From assembly GCA_010093515.1 (NCBI GenBank), contig MU001677.1, positions 1,163,301-1,227,300 on the forward strand: a stretch of 64,000 bases of DNA. The letters run 5' to 3'. Below are positions 43,901-54,458 of this stretch, piece by piece (within the stretch, counting starts at the first letter, position 1; the number at the start of each line of letters is the position of its first letter). The position numbers were made by a program, and so were the translations under genes. The DNA is from Lineolata rhizophorae (lineage: Eukaryota; Ascomycota; Dothideomycetes; Lineolatales; Lineolataceae). The notes below the pieces were generated by a model. The model was not told the DNA's origin and ran no database searches. It saw only the letters and a program-made list of their open reading frames with translations.

Positions 43901-45423
43901 TCCTGGATTTGACCATGCAGATACTACAACCTGAGCGAGACAAGCATGTACGCACGTCTCTCGGCGGCGCCCGTTTGGGTTACAACGACAGAGGCGACTA
44001 CGGGGTCGACAACATGGAAAGCGCTCGTGTCTTTTTGTTTGAAATCGAGCAGCACATCCTTAAAGAGGTGGAGAGGCTAAAAAGCGCTCGGCGTCATCTC
44101 GAGATGCTCGCCGGGGACCAACCTTGCGATGAAATGGACTGGGAAGCGTGTGACGACGCGTCAGAGCGAGGCCTTGCGGACGGCATCAGCAAGATTTCCG
44201 AGAGGGCCTTGCGCGAGTTTATCCGGTTATGTCTGACCAAGTACGAAATGTCCATCGTTCAGCCTGGCCATGCCGTCGGTGCCGTCGGTGCTCAATCTAT
44301 CGGAGAGCCCGGTACGCAGATGACACTAAAGACGTTCCATTTTGCGGGTGTCGCCGGTATGAGCATCACTCAGGGCGTCCCTCGAATCAAGGAGATCATC
44401 AACGCGTCCAAAGCTATCAGCACTCCCATCATTACCTGCTACTTGTCCAACGCGAATAGCGAACATGCCGCTCGCATAGCCAAGAGCCGCATCGAGAAGA
44501 CCTTCCTTCGTGACATCGTTGCCTATCTCGAAGAGATTTGGTACGATGATGGCGGATATATTCGCATGCGAATCGACTTCGACACGGTCGAAAAACTTCA
44601 ATTGGACATCGGCATGGCCGACATCGAGAAGGCTATCCGCAGGACCAAGGGCCTCAAGCTTGGCGACTCCCAGATTCGTACCTCGGGAACTCACATTCGC
44701 GTCCAGATCCCTGAGGAAGGGGGTATGACGGGGAAGAGGTCAAGGACGGGAGGCCGGCGGCAGGAGCAAGAGTACTACTTTCGCATGCAGCAGTTCAAGC
44801 GCGCCTTGCCCAACGTGGTCATCAAGGGTTACCCGGAAGCCTCGCGTGCCATCATCAAAAAGGAGGAAAAGAAGGATGATGCGTCGGGAAGGGCCGAGGG
44901 GCCCACGTACGCACTCCTCGTGGAGGGATACGGCCTCAAATCTTGCATGACGACCGAAGGCCTCGAAGGCACTCGCTGCGAGACCAATTCTGTGATGGAG
45001 ATGCGGGAAGTGCTCGGCATCGAAGCAGCGCGTACGACCATCATCAAGGAGATTTCGAGTGTCATGGGAGACATGAACATCGACCCACGACACATGCAGC
45101 TTTTGGCTGATGTCATGACGTACAAGGGCGATGTGCTAGGCATCACACGCTTCGGCATGGCCAAAATGCGCGATTCGGTTCTGCAACTCGCCAGCTTCGA
45201 GAAGACGCCGGACCATCTCTTTGACGCCGCGTTCCACATGAAACGCGATCGCATCGAGGGCGTGTCAGAATGCATCATCATGGGCCAGAGCGTGAACCTT
45301 GGCACCGGCGCCTCCAAGGTGGTGAGGCGGCTGGGAATCTCACCGGGGGAAGTCGGCCGGAAGAAGACGGTATTCGAAGACCTTTTCAAAGAGAGACCGT
45401 CGGCGGTCCAGGCAGCCGCATGA
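40993..45423 (+). CDS. RPC1: RNA polymerase III largest subunit (RPC1/RPC160)
   Basis: The catalytic largest subunit of nuclear RNA polymerase III, which makes tRNAs, 5S rRNA and U6. One uninterrupted exon of 1,476 codons, close to the yeast length of 1,460. The N-terminal clamp zinc site CDTCGEELKSCNGHFG (about residues 80-95) is followed by CKKCRLCPYCG. The active-site loop NADFDGDEMN (513-522) has all three Asp residues that hold the catalytic magnesium. The bridge helix region GREGLVDTAVKTAETGYISR is near 880. The trigger loop and the C-terminal cleft follow (GEPGTQMTLKTFHFAGVA; then DVMTYKGDVLGITRFGMAK). These, with the CNGHFG variant, point to polymerase III rather than I or II. A run of Ala coded by GCC codons after NVYEPV (41,142-41,164) replaces a less repetitive segment in other species. 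Confidence 0.97.
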   Translation: MADPVSAVKEQVVDWVPKRIRELQFGILSNKDIVNQAVIEVSDRNVYEPVAAAAAAAGRAVTRHGPMDGRMGTSSKNVPCDTCGEELKSCNGHFGYVKLALPAFHVGYFRMIIEVLQSICKSCSRVLIDENQRRKHLRSLRRPNLDNLQRHMICKRVVAECKKCRLCPYCGALNGIVKKAHAVKIVHDQFHHFNKSSAKNKVAPAAKVDFDKTFEAVCSGNRDVERNLKHAADDLNPVRVLNLFRKITETDCELIGMNPRDGRPEMFIWQYVPAPPVTIRPSVHQETATTEDDITAKLGDIIQVSSIIRASLAKGQPVQTIMEQWEFLQLQIALYINSDQPGVQQQGIKPMRGFCQRLKGKQGRFRGNLSGKRVDFSGRTVIGPDPNLGIDEVAVPQRVAVNLTYPERVSRYNIEKLRACVRRGNLKHPGAIFVLKKGGRKVVLDILRNLKRLDNVAAELEVGDTVERHLEDGDIVLFNRQPSLHKLSILSHKAKIRPWRTFRLNECVCNPYNADFDGDEMNLHVPQTEEARTEALELMGVKHNLATPKNGTPIIAAIQDFITCAYLVSNKNQFFDRKTFLQVCGFMFDGDTVTDPGTGERMPVELPEPAIYKPQRLWTGKQVFNVLMRPNKRYKVMVNLEAVGKQFKKGKGYPDLNDDDAYVVVRNSEVMCGTMDKATVGDGKKDSIFYVILRDFGPDYAVRAMNSLAKLSARWLTNQGFSIGIGDVYPGVDLVRRKQALVEDAYAKCDNLIDQFRSGKLERNPGCNESETLEIQISGILSKVRQEAGAICFEKLSRWNAPLIMAKCGSKGSDINVSQMVAAVGQQIIGSKRVADGFQDRTLPHFPKSARQPPSKGFVRNSFFSGLNPTEFIFHAMSGREGLVDTAVKTAETGYISRRLMKSLEDLSTQYDYTVRNSSSGIVQFQYGDDKLDPLDMEGKAKPVNFERTFVHAVTTTWDNRERGLLPYEILDLTMQILQPERDKHVRTSLGGARLGYNDRGDYGVDNMESARVFLFEIEQHILKEVERLKSARRHLEMLAGDQPCDEMDWEACDDASERGLADGISKISERALREFIRLCLTKYEMSIVQPGHAVGAVGAQSIGEPGTQMTLKTFHFAGVAGMSITQGVPRIKEIINASKAISTPIITCYLSNANSEHAARIAKSRIEKTFLRDIVAYLEEIWYDDGGYIRMRIDFDTVEKLQLDIGMADIEKAIRRTKGLKLGDSQIRTSGTHIRVQIPEEGGMTGKRSRTGGRRQEQEYYFRMQQFKRALPNVVIKGYPEASRAIIKKEEKKDDASGRAEGPTYALLVEGYGLKSCMTTEGLEGTRCETNSVMEMREVLGIEAARTTIIKEISSVMGDMNIDPRHMQLLADVMTYKGDVLGITRFGMAKMRDSVLQLASFEKTPDHLFDAAFHMKRDRIEGVSECIIMGQSVNLGTGASKVVRRLGISPGEVGRKKTVFEDLFKERPSAVQAAA

Positions 45424-45914
45424 GTGGGCTGCACTTTTTTTTTGGTCGGTCCTAGGCCGGCGTTAAGCGTAGTTGCATTTTCACGGGCGTAATTCGCATA
45501 AACGGCATCGTTAAAGTTTCTCTAGTGTGGGGAAACCTCACCTGGGCTCCTTGGATGACTGAATATCATTGTACTAAAGGAAAATGTATAGAAGATGTTT
45601 ACTAGAAAAAGGTATCAAAAGAAGATAATACGCTAAGCTAATCTACTAAGGTCTTTTCCAGGTTCGCCTCTAGTAGGGTTCCTTCTAGATTCTTCCACAT
45701 ATATTATGTAACCCGGGTCCTTCTAGGTTGTTTATGGGTTTGCACTAACAGTCTCGTCCTTTTTCTCTCTACATTACGAATCGAGTATCTAGTTTTCTGC
45801 TAACAGCATCGGGACCGAGCCTTTTATCAGGATACTTTGGTTCTATTTTTCTTCTTTTCTTTCACTACCTTTGGGAGCGAGCGCTCTGAGGAGCGCAGAA
45901 AACTCTTCGAAGAT
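45424..45914. other. Transition from GC-rich core to AT-rich accessory DNA
   Basis: About 490 bases. GC content drops sharply a short way after the RPC1 stop. Short words such as TTCTAG and CTAACAG recur. No gene is visible. Confidence 0.5.
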
Positions 45915-46937
45915 ATGGCCGGCCGCTTACCGACGAAAGAGCTTTCGCCCCTAGTTTGGGCATTGTTCCAAGTCGGTAACATTAAATGCCTACGTGCCAT
46001 ATACCATAGCAGGCGTACTTGGTCGAACGTATACCTTGAAACCGACCCGGCCCCTTTCGAACGGGAAGCCAAGGACGTTATCCGGCTCTGGAAACAGCGT
46101 CCAGCTGCAAATGACATCACGTCCAGACCAAGCAAGCGATCGTTTTCCGGAGCGTTTCAAGAATAGTCAGCGCCCTCCTCTCTCCAGCTGTCGCCGTTGC
46201 TGTCGCCTCTTCGGTCCCAGGCGACTAATCCGACCGATTTGGTAAGAACTAGGTCTGGGGGGCCGGCTGGGAGGCCTGAGCACGGCCCTATACGTGACCG
46301 CAAGGTCGCAGAGCGGTGCAAAGAGAGAGACCATGGCCTTTGAGTAGTCTCGGGGCTGAGCGGTATCGATGCGTGCCATCTTTACCCGTGGTGCGCCTTC
46401 GGAGGAAAAGATCCGGATCGAGTTAAAAGATTTTAGCATCTTCTTCAGATGTTCTGACTTCAGGATAAGGTAGATTCGTGGCATGCTAGGATTTTTCGGG
46501 ATAGCAGGACTACGCTTGGGACCGAGACGATCGAGAATATGCTATCTCTTACGTCAACCCTTCATCGTTTTCATTTCGGAGGCGCCTTCGCGCTGCGGCC
46601 GATATGCATATCGGCCGAGAAAACTCAGCTCGAACTCGAGTTCCACTGATTTGCGCCGCAGCAGCGCGATTCAACGGCGAATGTTGGTCTTATAGAACAG
46701 CCGCTATCCTCTCGTTATCGAACTGAGTCCCAGCGTGGTTTCGCCTTCTGCCGTTTCGCCGACACTGCGGAACCTACACCTCTGATCAGTGGTATCAGGT
46801 TCACGATGACGATCGACGACCCGATAAATAAACCCCTTCCAGACCCGGACCTGCTAGAGATGCAGTGGCATATCCAGCGTATCCTTGCGATGTCGGGGAC
46901 CGCCGGATGGAAGGAGGAGGACTTCTATGACGACTGA
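45915..46937 (+). pseudogene. HNH-endonuclease-like pseudogene kept in one frame
   Basis: A single plus-strand frame keeps family-like sequence from MAGRLPTKELSPLVWALFQ to MSGTAGWKEEDFYDD and is broken by about five stop codons, with no frameshift. Ordered landmarks are: YHSRRTWSNVYLETDP; VIRLWKQRPAANDITSRPS; AERCKERDHG and VVSG (the start of the HNH domain); DACHLYPWCAFGG (the His-bearing block); DSWHARIFRDSRTTLGTETI, then ENMLSL; FALRPICISAEKTQLELEFH; and the C-terminal PLPDPDLLEMQWHIQRILAM. These are typical of fungal proteins with an HNH nuclease domain followed by a conserved tail; the role of that family is not known. At least two stops replace what is probably Trp (TGG to TGA), a change expected from repeat-induced point mutation. 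It is not expressed as a full protein. Confidence 0.68.
46596..46617. repeat. 22-bp perfect palindrome
   Basis: The sequence reads the same on both strands around the centre ATGCAT. It falls inside the HNH-like pseudogene, in the codons for ALRPICISAE, so it may be chance made by coding sequence. Confidence 0.75.
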
Positions 46938-48100
46938 CATAGACCCTCTCCTCTCTACTGAACAACGGGAAGATGACGCGTCGGCCGACTTTGATCGGCG
47001 TCGTAGCTCCTCTCTAGACGAGTCGGTTAGAATCGCTGATGGTGCGCACGACTAAATAGCATCAAACAAATTTCTAATATATTATTTCCGTCCATGCTCA
47101 TGCATTGTCTTCCTACTACTATCCTTGGATAGCTAAGAGAGGAACAGCAGACACTCCTTCGCGAAAGCGTCGCATGCTTGGCCCACCTGTCCCCAGTGGC
47201 TCGAACGTCCGGTTTAGACGAGGGGGGCCGGGTTCGTAAATACTAATTTCCAGTTCGGTTCGGGTATAGTGTCTAGGTAAGTCTTGACGATTGGTTTGTT
47301 TGCTGAAGGTAACGAGACGCGTCGGGCTTTTCCCATATCCCACTTTCTTCCGTTTATTTCTATCCCGTGTACCTATCTCGACCGTCTCTTCGCCGCCTTT
47401 GTTCTTTACCTCAGACCTATACGCGTGCCTTTCTTTCTTCCTTATGCTCTGTTTTTCTTTCCACCCTCTTGGGCAAGTTCTCCCCTATAGCCTACTATCG
47501 TTCCCTTTCCTTCTTATTCTTATGTGTTTTGCCTAGGCGTTTCTTCCGCACATTCTGTACAAAAAAAGGGGGCCGAAAAATCATACTCTTACCTCCACAT
47601 GGTGGCTACTGGAAACTAGCGCGGCATGTTCGCCTAGGCCAACGAGAGGTGTCTATTATTTCCAAAGGGCGTACTATAAGATACGAAGGTAACAATCTTG
47701 TCTTATTTTGAAGTTTTCAAAAGTTGAAACGAACTTGGAGATATAAATTGGACTACTATGTTCCCTAAACCTCCAGCGCAGCGACCGCTCGCCCGCCGTT
47801 ATACGCACGCACGCGTACCGTTCCTTTCTCGACTTTGGCTAGTACCTGACAGCATTACACGCACTCTCTATCCGTTCGCGCGCTGCGAGATTCGACTTAC
47901 CTCATCTCCCCCTTTCCTACTCCAAGCCCGTTATGCGAGGTGTCTCGGCGGCCCGCAACCATACGGTATGCCGGCGAATGTCAACACGTAGCAACCGTAT
48001 ATCGGCATTGCTGGTTTAGTGTCGTTCGGCGGCGGCAGGATGGCGGAAAAGCTGTAGGCGGCTAGGAGTATTGCCCCCGATAGGGGGGGTATATGGGGGG

Positions 48101-48146
<46 letters not shown>

Positions 48147-48808
48147 CGGGCGGACGCCGCTAGGGATACTGTTGTTCATTTCTGCCGTGGTCGTAATCGT
48201 GGTCGTAGGGTATAGCAGTTGAGCGACCGAAACTTGCAACTTTTATGTGCCAAGGGGCAGATAGAAGATACGGGACGGATAACTTATACAGCGCCGATAG
48301 AGGGGCCGAGTCTCTAAGCTTGGCGTAAAGATACGAGATACGGGATGTAGGATAGCCGGGTACAAAGGGAGGGTGTAGGGTAGAGTCTGTCACGGTCTAG
48401 AAGACAAGCAGAATTTCTCATAAGAAAACCTTGAATTTGAAGTAAAGCTAGAGTCGGGGCAATCGGAGATCCATCGGCCCAATCGCTTTATAATCCTTGG
48501 AACACATGAAAATCCCAAACCCTACCCCATTTGATAACATTTGATCCGGGTAAGACATTGCAAAGAAGACTAGTTTTTAAATCGCCTTGTCGAAGCGAGT
48601 GAAACCGGCGTATAAAATCTATCTTAGATATAGATGCGAATGTGTATATGTGGAAAGAACCTATCAGGCCCTCCAGCTCCGCTTACGTCAGCAAAGTTAG
48701 CTCCTGCATCCGTCAACTAGTGGCATACGGGCCGCGACGCATTTCGGACAAACGCCATTTTGCGCTTAGAAAGAGCGTCATCTTTCCACCATCTCCTTAT
48801 TGAGCAAA
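46938..48808. other. AT-rich region with CT-rich run and G tract
   Basis: About 1.9 kb. An acidic short frame (46,928-47,055) directly follows the HNH relic and may be its former tail. From 47,330 to 47,540 the plus strand is CT-rich. A 44-base G tract is listed separately. The words AGATACGGGA and AGATACGAGA repeat near 48,267-48,345. No gene is supported. Confidence 0.45.
48103..48146 (+). repeat. Uninterrupted run of 44 guanines
   Basis: A pure G homopolymer, preceded by shorter G runs (48,083-48,089 and 48,095-48,100) and followed by GGGCGGG-like sequence. It could fold into G-quadruplexes and would be unstable in replication. The true length may differ because sequencing of such tracts is unreliable. 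Confidence 0.9.
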
Positions 48809-49764
48809 ATGTCCAGCGCTCGCCAAATACACCAGGTGCCATTACCAGATAGCACGAAACCTACAGTGGACTTTATTGAGTCTACCTTCTTCAAGGTACA
48901 CGGCCGACACCACTGTCTTCCAACACCTAGCGAGGTTGAGACTCTCGCCCGAATTCAACACGAACCCACGCGACCCCGCGCCGGTCAAATTTGAGCAGCT
49001 TGGTCTTCTTGTCAAGTTTGGAATGGAAGTTAGAGTCGCAGAAGCTCAATATCTATTAGCAGTTCGAAAGACCCTAGGCGACAAGGTGCCTGTGCCGGAG
49101 GTCTACGGCTTGCGTGTCGATGGTCGCATAGTCTTCATCTACATGCAGCTTATTCGCGGCGCGACGCTCAAGGAGCGGTGGGGCACCCTAAACGACAGTG
49201 ACAAAGCTGTGATCTGTGACCAACTACGCCAAATGGTGAATGAGTGGCGACAGCTGGCGCAAGATCCTTTGGACCAATTCATCGGTAAGTCGGCGGCCAT
49301 TTGGCATGTATTTATTTTACCAACTACTTGGGGCAGGATCGATCGGCCGTCAGCCACTACTAGATGTTGTGTTCAAGGGCCTCCCCCCTACGGGGCCGTT
49401 CCTCACGATCCAGGCATTCCACGACTGGCTTTCCTGGCTCCCTGGACATCTTGTTGGCCTGAAAGAGAAGATTAACGATCCCTATCGGCAATATCTCCCC
49501 GATACGGGGCCGATCACTTTCACGCATGCGGATCTCCATCGAGGGAATATCATAGTCTCCGAGACTAGTCCCCCTCGCATTATTGCAATCGTTGATTGGG
49601 CCTTGGCGGGCTGGTATCCAGATTACTGGGAGTATTGCAAAGCTAACTACACTGCACGATTTCACGAGGACTGGCGGGATAAATGGATACCTTACGTTTT
49701 AAGGCCACGAGAATTTGAGTTTCGGGTCTTCGCTGAGTACATGAATTTTATTGGAGCTGTATAG
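48809..49764 (+). pseudogene. APH-fold phosphotransferase, one frameshift
   Basis: Belongs to the large fungal family of aminoglycoside-phosphotransferase/choline-kinase-like proteins (PF01636), whose substrates are mostly unknown. The ATG is at 48809 (MSSARQIHQVPLPDSTK). The frame holds to LPTPSEVETLAR (about 48,950); the protein then continues in another frame as PAPVKFEQLGLLVKFG, so one base is gained or two lost in 48,950-48,985. A 52-base intron (49285-49336, GTAAGT to GGGCAG) is intact, and exon 2 (49337-49764) ends at TAG. Kinase-fold motifs in exon 2 are good: FTHADLHRGNIIV holds the catalytic Asp and Asn, and AIVDWALAGWYPDYWEYCKA holds the metal-binding Asp. Apart from the shift, the length (about 300 residues) is normal. 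It may be a recent pseudogene or an assembly error. Confidence 0.75.
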
Positions 49765-51901
49765 ATGAATTCCAGCCAAGCAAAGTTGTAGTCTTCCGAC
49801 AAATCTCCGATCTAGTCCCATGCGGAAGTCTTTACTGTTGGAATATGGTATGATTGACTGGTTATGCTACGAAGCGAGCGGAAGTTGGTTTTCACCACGA
49901 CACGCGAGATTGCGTACGTAATCTTGTTGAAGGGAAATTCCGCCTCCGGTTTAGCCGGCCTCCCTTTCCGGTATAGCTCCGCCCTCGCCTACCCTGCTTC
50001 TCGGGCTCACCGCCTTCGACGCCGCTCCCTCTATAAAGAACCCTCCCCTCCTCCCTCCCTCGCTCCGGCTTCCCTCGCTCGTCCTCCATCTTCCCATTCT
50101 CTCGCTTTTTTCCCCAAGCCTTTGGCCAATCCCTTCCCTCTCCGCAACCCGCGGTCCGCGGTCTATGCTTTGCGCCGATCCTTGCTACGCCTCCTCCTTA
50201 ATTCTCTCACCACCGCCGCGGTTTTTTCCCCTTCTGCCAAAAACCCGCCCCCCTTACCTTACCTAGCCCCGTTCCGTCCCTTTCTCCTTCGGCGTCTCCG
50301 ACCTCCTAACCATCGACCGTGCTCCCCATTGTGACCGGCTCTAAATTCCTCCTTCTTCCTGAGCCCCGAGATTCCCGCTATCGTTTCACATGCCTGCGAC
50401 CGGCTTTACCACGGCCACGCGTCAGCACCCGTTGCGCGGCCCCCTCTGCCCCTCCCTTTTTTTTTTTTTTCCCTTCTCCTCTAAGCGTTCCCGGAACCCG
50501 GTGTTCCCACTTTCTAGCGCCAACTGCCCGGACGCTAGCTCTGCTACGAGTCTCCTTCCAGCGCGCCCCCGCCTTTTCTTTTCTTCTTTTCTTCTTTCTC
50601 TTTTTCTCCTCTCATCCCCCCTTTTTTCCTTCAACGCTTTTCCTGCGATGTTTAAGTCCTTCTACCCCAGAACCCGTCACCGCTTCTCCTCTTATCTCCT
50701 CTTATCTCCTCGGTTTCGGGGCCCGATAATCGCCGTTACGAGGATGCCAGCATGACAGCCATGTTAGGATTCAGGGCGGCGGATGGGCGTCTAGGCGGGT
50801 ACACTGGCCCGCCGTCACGCCACCACACAATCCCGATCGGCCAAAAAATGCCTCATCAATTCTGCCTTACTGCGCCTTGACAGATCCTGCGGCCGTCGAG
50901 CGCTCTGCCTTGCGTGGCGTTTTAGAATGCAATAAGCCAGCCATGACCGTGGTTCGTCGGAGATTACTTGTTTATGCGGCTACACGCCAGCCCGGCAGTG
51001 CAGAGAAGGAGCCACGGCCCCACCAAATGTCTGAAGCGGGGACGCCGATTTGCGCATCCTACTGCGACGAACGTATCCAATCAGCCAAAAAAAAAAAAAA
51101 AAGGCCCTCATCATACGGATCCTGCAGCTGCTGGGCGTTCCGCCTTGTATCCGCACAGGATGGCGCCTTGAACCATACCGATCCGCGTCGGCTATGCCGG
51201 AACGGTTCGCCCCCGTCCCCGAATGTGGAAATTTCGTCCGTGGAGTGGGGATTATGGGCCGATAAACGGCGGTTCACCCTGGGCGAAGATGGCTTATTGG
51301 ATGAATCCTTCCGTCCGCAGCCTCAACCTCGGCTTCAGCTTCGGCGGCGTTTTGCTCCGCCCGTATTTCCAGCCAGCCATGCGGCGGTAGTCGCCTCAGG
51401 AGAAGAACGAGCTGCGAGTCGTCTGACGACGGATGCGTCGGGACGCGCCCTTGTAGCCCGCGGTCTTCTGACGGAGAAGCCGACCAACTTCTTGCCCAGC
51501 TTACCTCCCAACAGTGGTGCCGGCGGGATAGCGTCGGCAGGGAAAATGCCGGCAGGGAAAATGCCGGTAGGGAGCACAGCGAACATTCATGCGTTGCAAC
51601 GTCTGCAACTGACCGATCTGCCCCCACTTAGCTGCCGCGGCTGTTACACTCGGCGGCAAGTATGGATAGAGTGATGTTGGCAGACAAGGATACTAGCACG
51701 GTAGCGGGAGGAAGGAGGAAGGAGGAAGAGGGAAAGGGGAAAAAATAAAAAAAAAAAAAAAGGGGCTGGGCTAGGAGCAACCGGCACCGGTAATCCCACG
51801 TATTAAAAAGCGAGCTTCCTCCGCTGGTGGTTTCCGCGACGCCCTCTCACATCTTCAGGCGATTATCGATCGTTTCTGCAAGTTCGAATCTGCTGCAACC
51901 G
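49765..51901. other. Gene-free region with homopolymer tracts and CT-rich sequence
   Basis: About 2.1 kb. From 49,960 to 50,710 the plus strand is strongly CT-rich, with a T tract near 50,457. A tracts occur at 51,086-51,103 and 51,739-51,762. A 15-base unit, CAGGGAAAATGCCGG, repeats at 51,539-51,566. An ATG-started frame (50942-51674) runs through an A tract and has no domain, so I do not call it a gene. The last part is the upstream flank of the next gene. Confidence 0.45.
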
Positions 51902-53628
51902 ATGGCTGTCTTTATCCAGTACCAACCGCCTCGAACAGGTTCTCCAGTGTTCAAAGGCAACACTAGTCGTCCCTCTATTTCCTCTGCCCCCGCTCCCTTC
52001 ATTTCTCATGGCCTCGCTGCTTTTGCGCCTGGTGGACAAGACGGGCAGTGTCCCAACTGGGGCGGGCGGGATGACAATACCGCGTTTGTAGATCGTATCG
52101 GTTCTGACCACCAGAAAGGCAATATTCAAGAGCGCCAGGTGGTTGATGATGCGGGTAAGTATATGCATCACCTGGGGCCGTGATTAATAACATCTAACTA
52201 GATACAGAAACCCTCGCTACTAGTACAAAGCGTGATTCTGGCTGGAACGGCATTCGACGTATTGGAGATACCGGCGGTAATCGCGACAGCGACAGCGACA
52301 GCGATGGCGACAGCAGTGGCTGTAGCGTCGAGTTCTTAGCTGCCGGAGAGGCCTTTTCCAAGGAGAAGCGGAAAGGAGCTATGGCTGGATCGGCCCTCGG
52401 CTTTAGGCCTGCGAGCCCAGACCGGCTGGTTGACGGTAGCGGTCCGAAGGGCGGCCTTGCTGCTAGTGGCGGAGCTGTTGGGCTTAGTTCTGGCGCCGAT
52501 ATGATTATTAGTGTATCGCCGGACCCGAGCCAAGGTAAGCTTGCCCTGTATCCCTGATATTGTTGATCCCGGTTTCGCGGAGAATTGCTTACATGACTAA
52601 CCTAGGGAAACCGATTATACCTGGAAACGATGGGAGTGACGGTGAGCTCTGCGCTGGTCAGGAGGCACCGGCGTCTGCTGGCAATATCTACAACGTCTTT
52701 GCCGAGTACGAAAAGACCTTCTGTATGAAGAAGCGGCCGAGACAACAACTCCGAAGACCTCGAGAACAGCGATCGCCCCCTTCTCCTGACGACCCTATCT
52801 TATTGAACGGCCCAGCCGGAGCGTCGGTCGGTGGCGGAGATCTAGAGATAGGGCCCGATGATAATGTTACTACCATCGGAAACCCTGCTGGAGTTGCAAG
52901 TAACGATCCTTATTCCAGACGCCTTGCTAGTGCAGTGCCGGACGATGAACCTGGGGGGAGTAAAGGGCCCCAGAGGCCTGCAGAGACGCTGTCTGCTTTA
53001 GAGCGTCCTTCGACAGTCAGTGGTAGTTTCGCTCAAGGCAAGTTCTTGATAGGTTTCTGTTGGAGTTGCCGTCCATTCTAACCATCGTCTATTAGAGTCC
53101 AGCGCCTACCAGGATACGCCATCTCGGAAGCCCAAGGACAATATCGCACCAAATGTCGCACCAAATGTCGCGCCAAATGTCGCCTCATCCGGCGTCGGGC
53201 TTCTTCGGCGAAGCTCGCGGACCCGAAAGCGACCTCGTCCACCGGCCGAACCTATTTTCCCGTCTACAGACGCCCCAGCCCTGAAGCGGCCGCGTCGCGC
53301 GATTAGGGAGACATGGAAGGTAAGGGAAGCAAGGGAGGTAGAGGCGTTGGCATTATCGGGCTCCTGCAGGAAGAGACAAGCTGCCCGTGCACACTGGCCT
53401 TGCTATAAGGTGGATAGGGGGGTTGCAGTCATTGAGGATATTGAAGAAGTTTACCTGGCAGATGACCAGTCGATCCAGTGCGTTGTGAGATGGAAGTCGT
53501 CGCTGGTGGTGAAGGAGAATCTTGTCGGGAAAGAGCTGCATCAGCGATGCGAGGAGCTATTTAAGGCGAAGTATGGAGCACGAGAGTGGGGAAAGAGGTT
53601 CAGGAAGCTGACGGCGAAGAATACGTGA
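51902..53628 (+). CDS. Unrecognised four-exon protein with a conserved-looking C-terminal module
   Basis: Not recognised. Exons 51902-52154, 52202-52534, 52606-53037 and 53096-53628 join with every intron in phase 1, giving 516 residues. The third intron begins GC (GCAAGT to TATTAG), a minor but valid GC-AG class; the others are GT-AG. The first three exons code for Gly/Ser/Pro/Asp-rich disordered sequence, including an SDSDSDGDSS run. Exon 4 has four NVAP-type repeats and a basic nuclear-signal-like segment (RRSSRTRKRPRP). Then comes a compact end module: RRAIRETWKVREAREVEAL, then VEDIEEVYLADDQ-like sequence, CVVRWKSSLVV, and ELHQRCEELFKAKYGAREW. The CxVRW segment resembles a chromodomain strand, but that is a guess. 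The consistent phases support a real gene. Confidence 0.65.
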
Positions 53629-54458
53629 TTGAACATGTATATATTTCCATAATTTCTAGCCCCTTTTATTTATCTTAGGCGGCAGCGCCCCGGGAAACTG
53701 CTATCTATCGTACACCGGAAGGCTTGAAGGAAGTCGATGGCCTTAACGCCAACGGTATTCTTACGATCGCGTCCGCCAACGATTTGGATCGACTGACGAG
53801 GACGTCCCCAACGACGCCGTTATCTAGAACGTGCCGCTTTCGCCGCGCGCCCCCATGGACCGGTCCGCCTAGCAAGCTCGGTGGAGAGCGGCGGCGGCGG
53901 CGGAAGCGTCAGCTTCGGCTTCGGCCCGGCGGGTTTCGCCCCCGAGACATCTGCCGCTGCTAGCACTACAGCGCCGCCGCCTCCGGTAGAGAGGCATCAT
54001 TCGGCGCCCACACCCACCGCCGTATCGGCCACGAGCAGCGCGGTTCCCTCGCCGACGGCATCGAGAGAGGATAGTCGTTGTTCTGTCGCTTACCAACCAC
54101 GCTGTAGTGTTGATTTCCTTGGCGGCTACATGCGCCTAAAATTAGGACTACCATAAATAGACAGAATCCTTCTGGTGTTCTCCATGCTACAGCACACCCC
54201 AAGCGGCCCTGCTGCCTGAGGTGTGCGGCAGTTCAAGCGATCGAGTACCCTAGAGTACTGTGACTCCTTGTGTCTCTGTTTCTACTCTTTCCGTGTCTCT
54301 CAGCAGACCCAAACGCTCAGAGTGGCCCTGAGTGGTTGCAATTCGGGATAATTCTATCTGGGGGCGCAGAGCGGATTGCATCGTGATATATACATTGCCT
54401 TTGGCTAAAATTAGCGTTGTCAAATAAATACAGAACAACAAAGACCCCATGCACCAAC
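53629..54458. other. Region with weak open frames after the four-exon gene
   Basis: A good acceptor (TTATCTTAG, ending at 53,680) follows the stop of the previous gene and could lead to an alternative last exon (ETAIYRTPEGLKEVDG...). Later frames (to 54,156) are Gly/Ser/Pro-rich and unrecognised. I do not call a gene here. Confidence 0.3.

Noticed and set aside
46790-46799. TGGTATCAGG, similar to a retrotransposon primer-binding site
   Set aside because: It lies within the uninterrupted family-like frame of the HNH relic. No flanking long repeats were seen, so the match is probably chance.
49838-49870. TGTTGGAATATGG, reminiscent of the first bases of some Copia-type LTRs
   Set aside because: No matching second copy, no terminal CA repeat and no element body were found nearby.
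50942-51674. ATG-started frame between the APH-like and four-exon genes
   Set aside because: It runs through an A homopolymer and simple repeats, and shows no domain or codon pattern of a gene.
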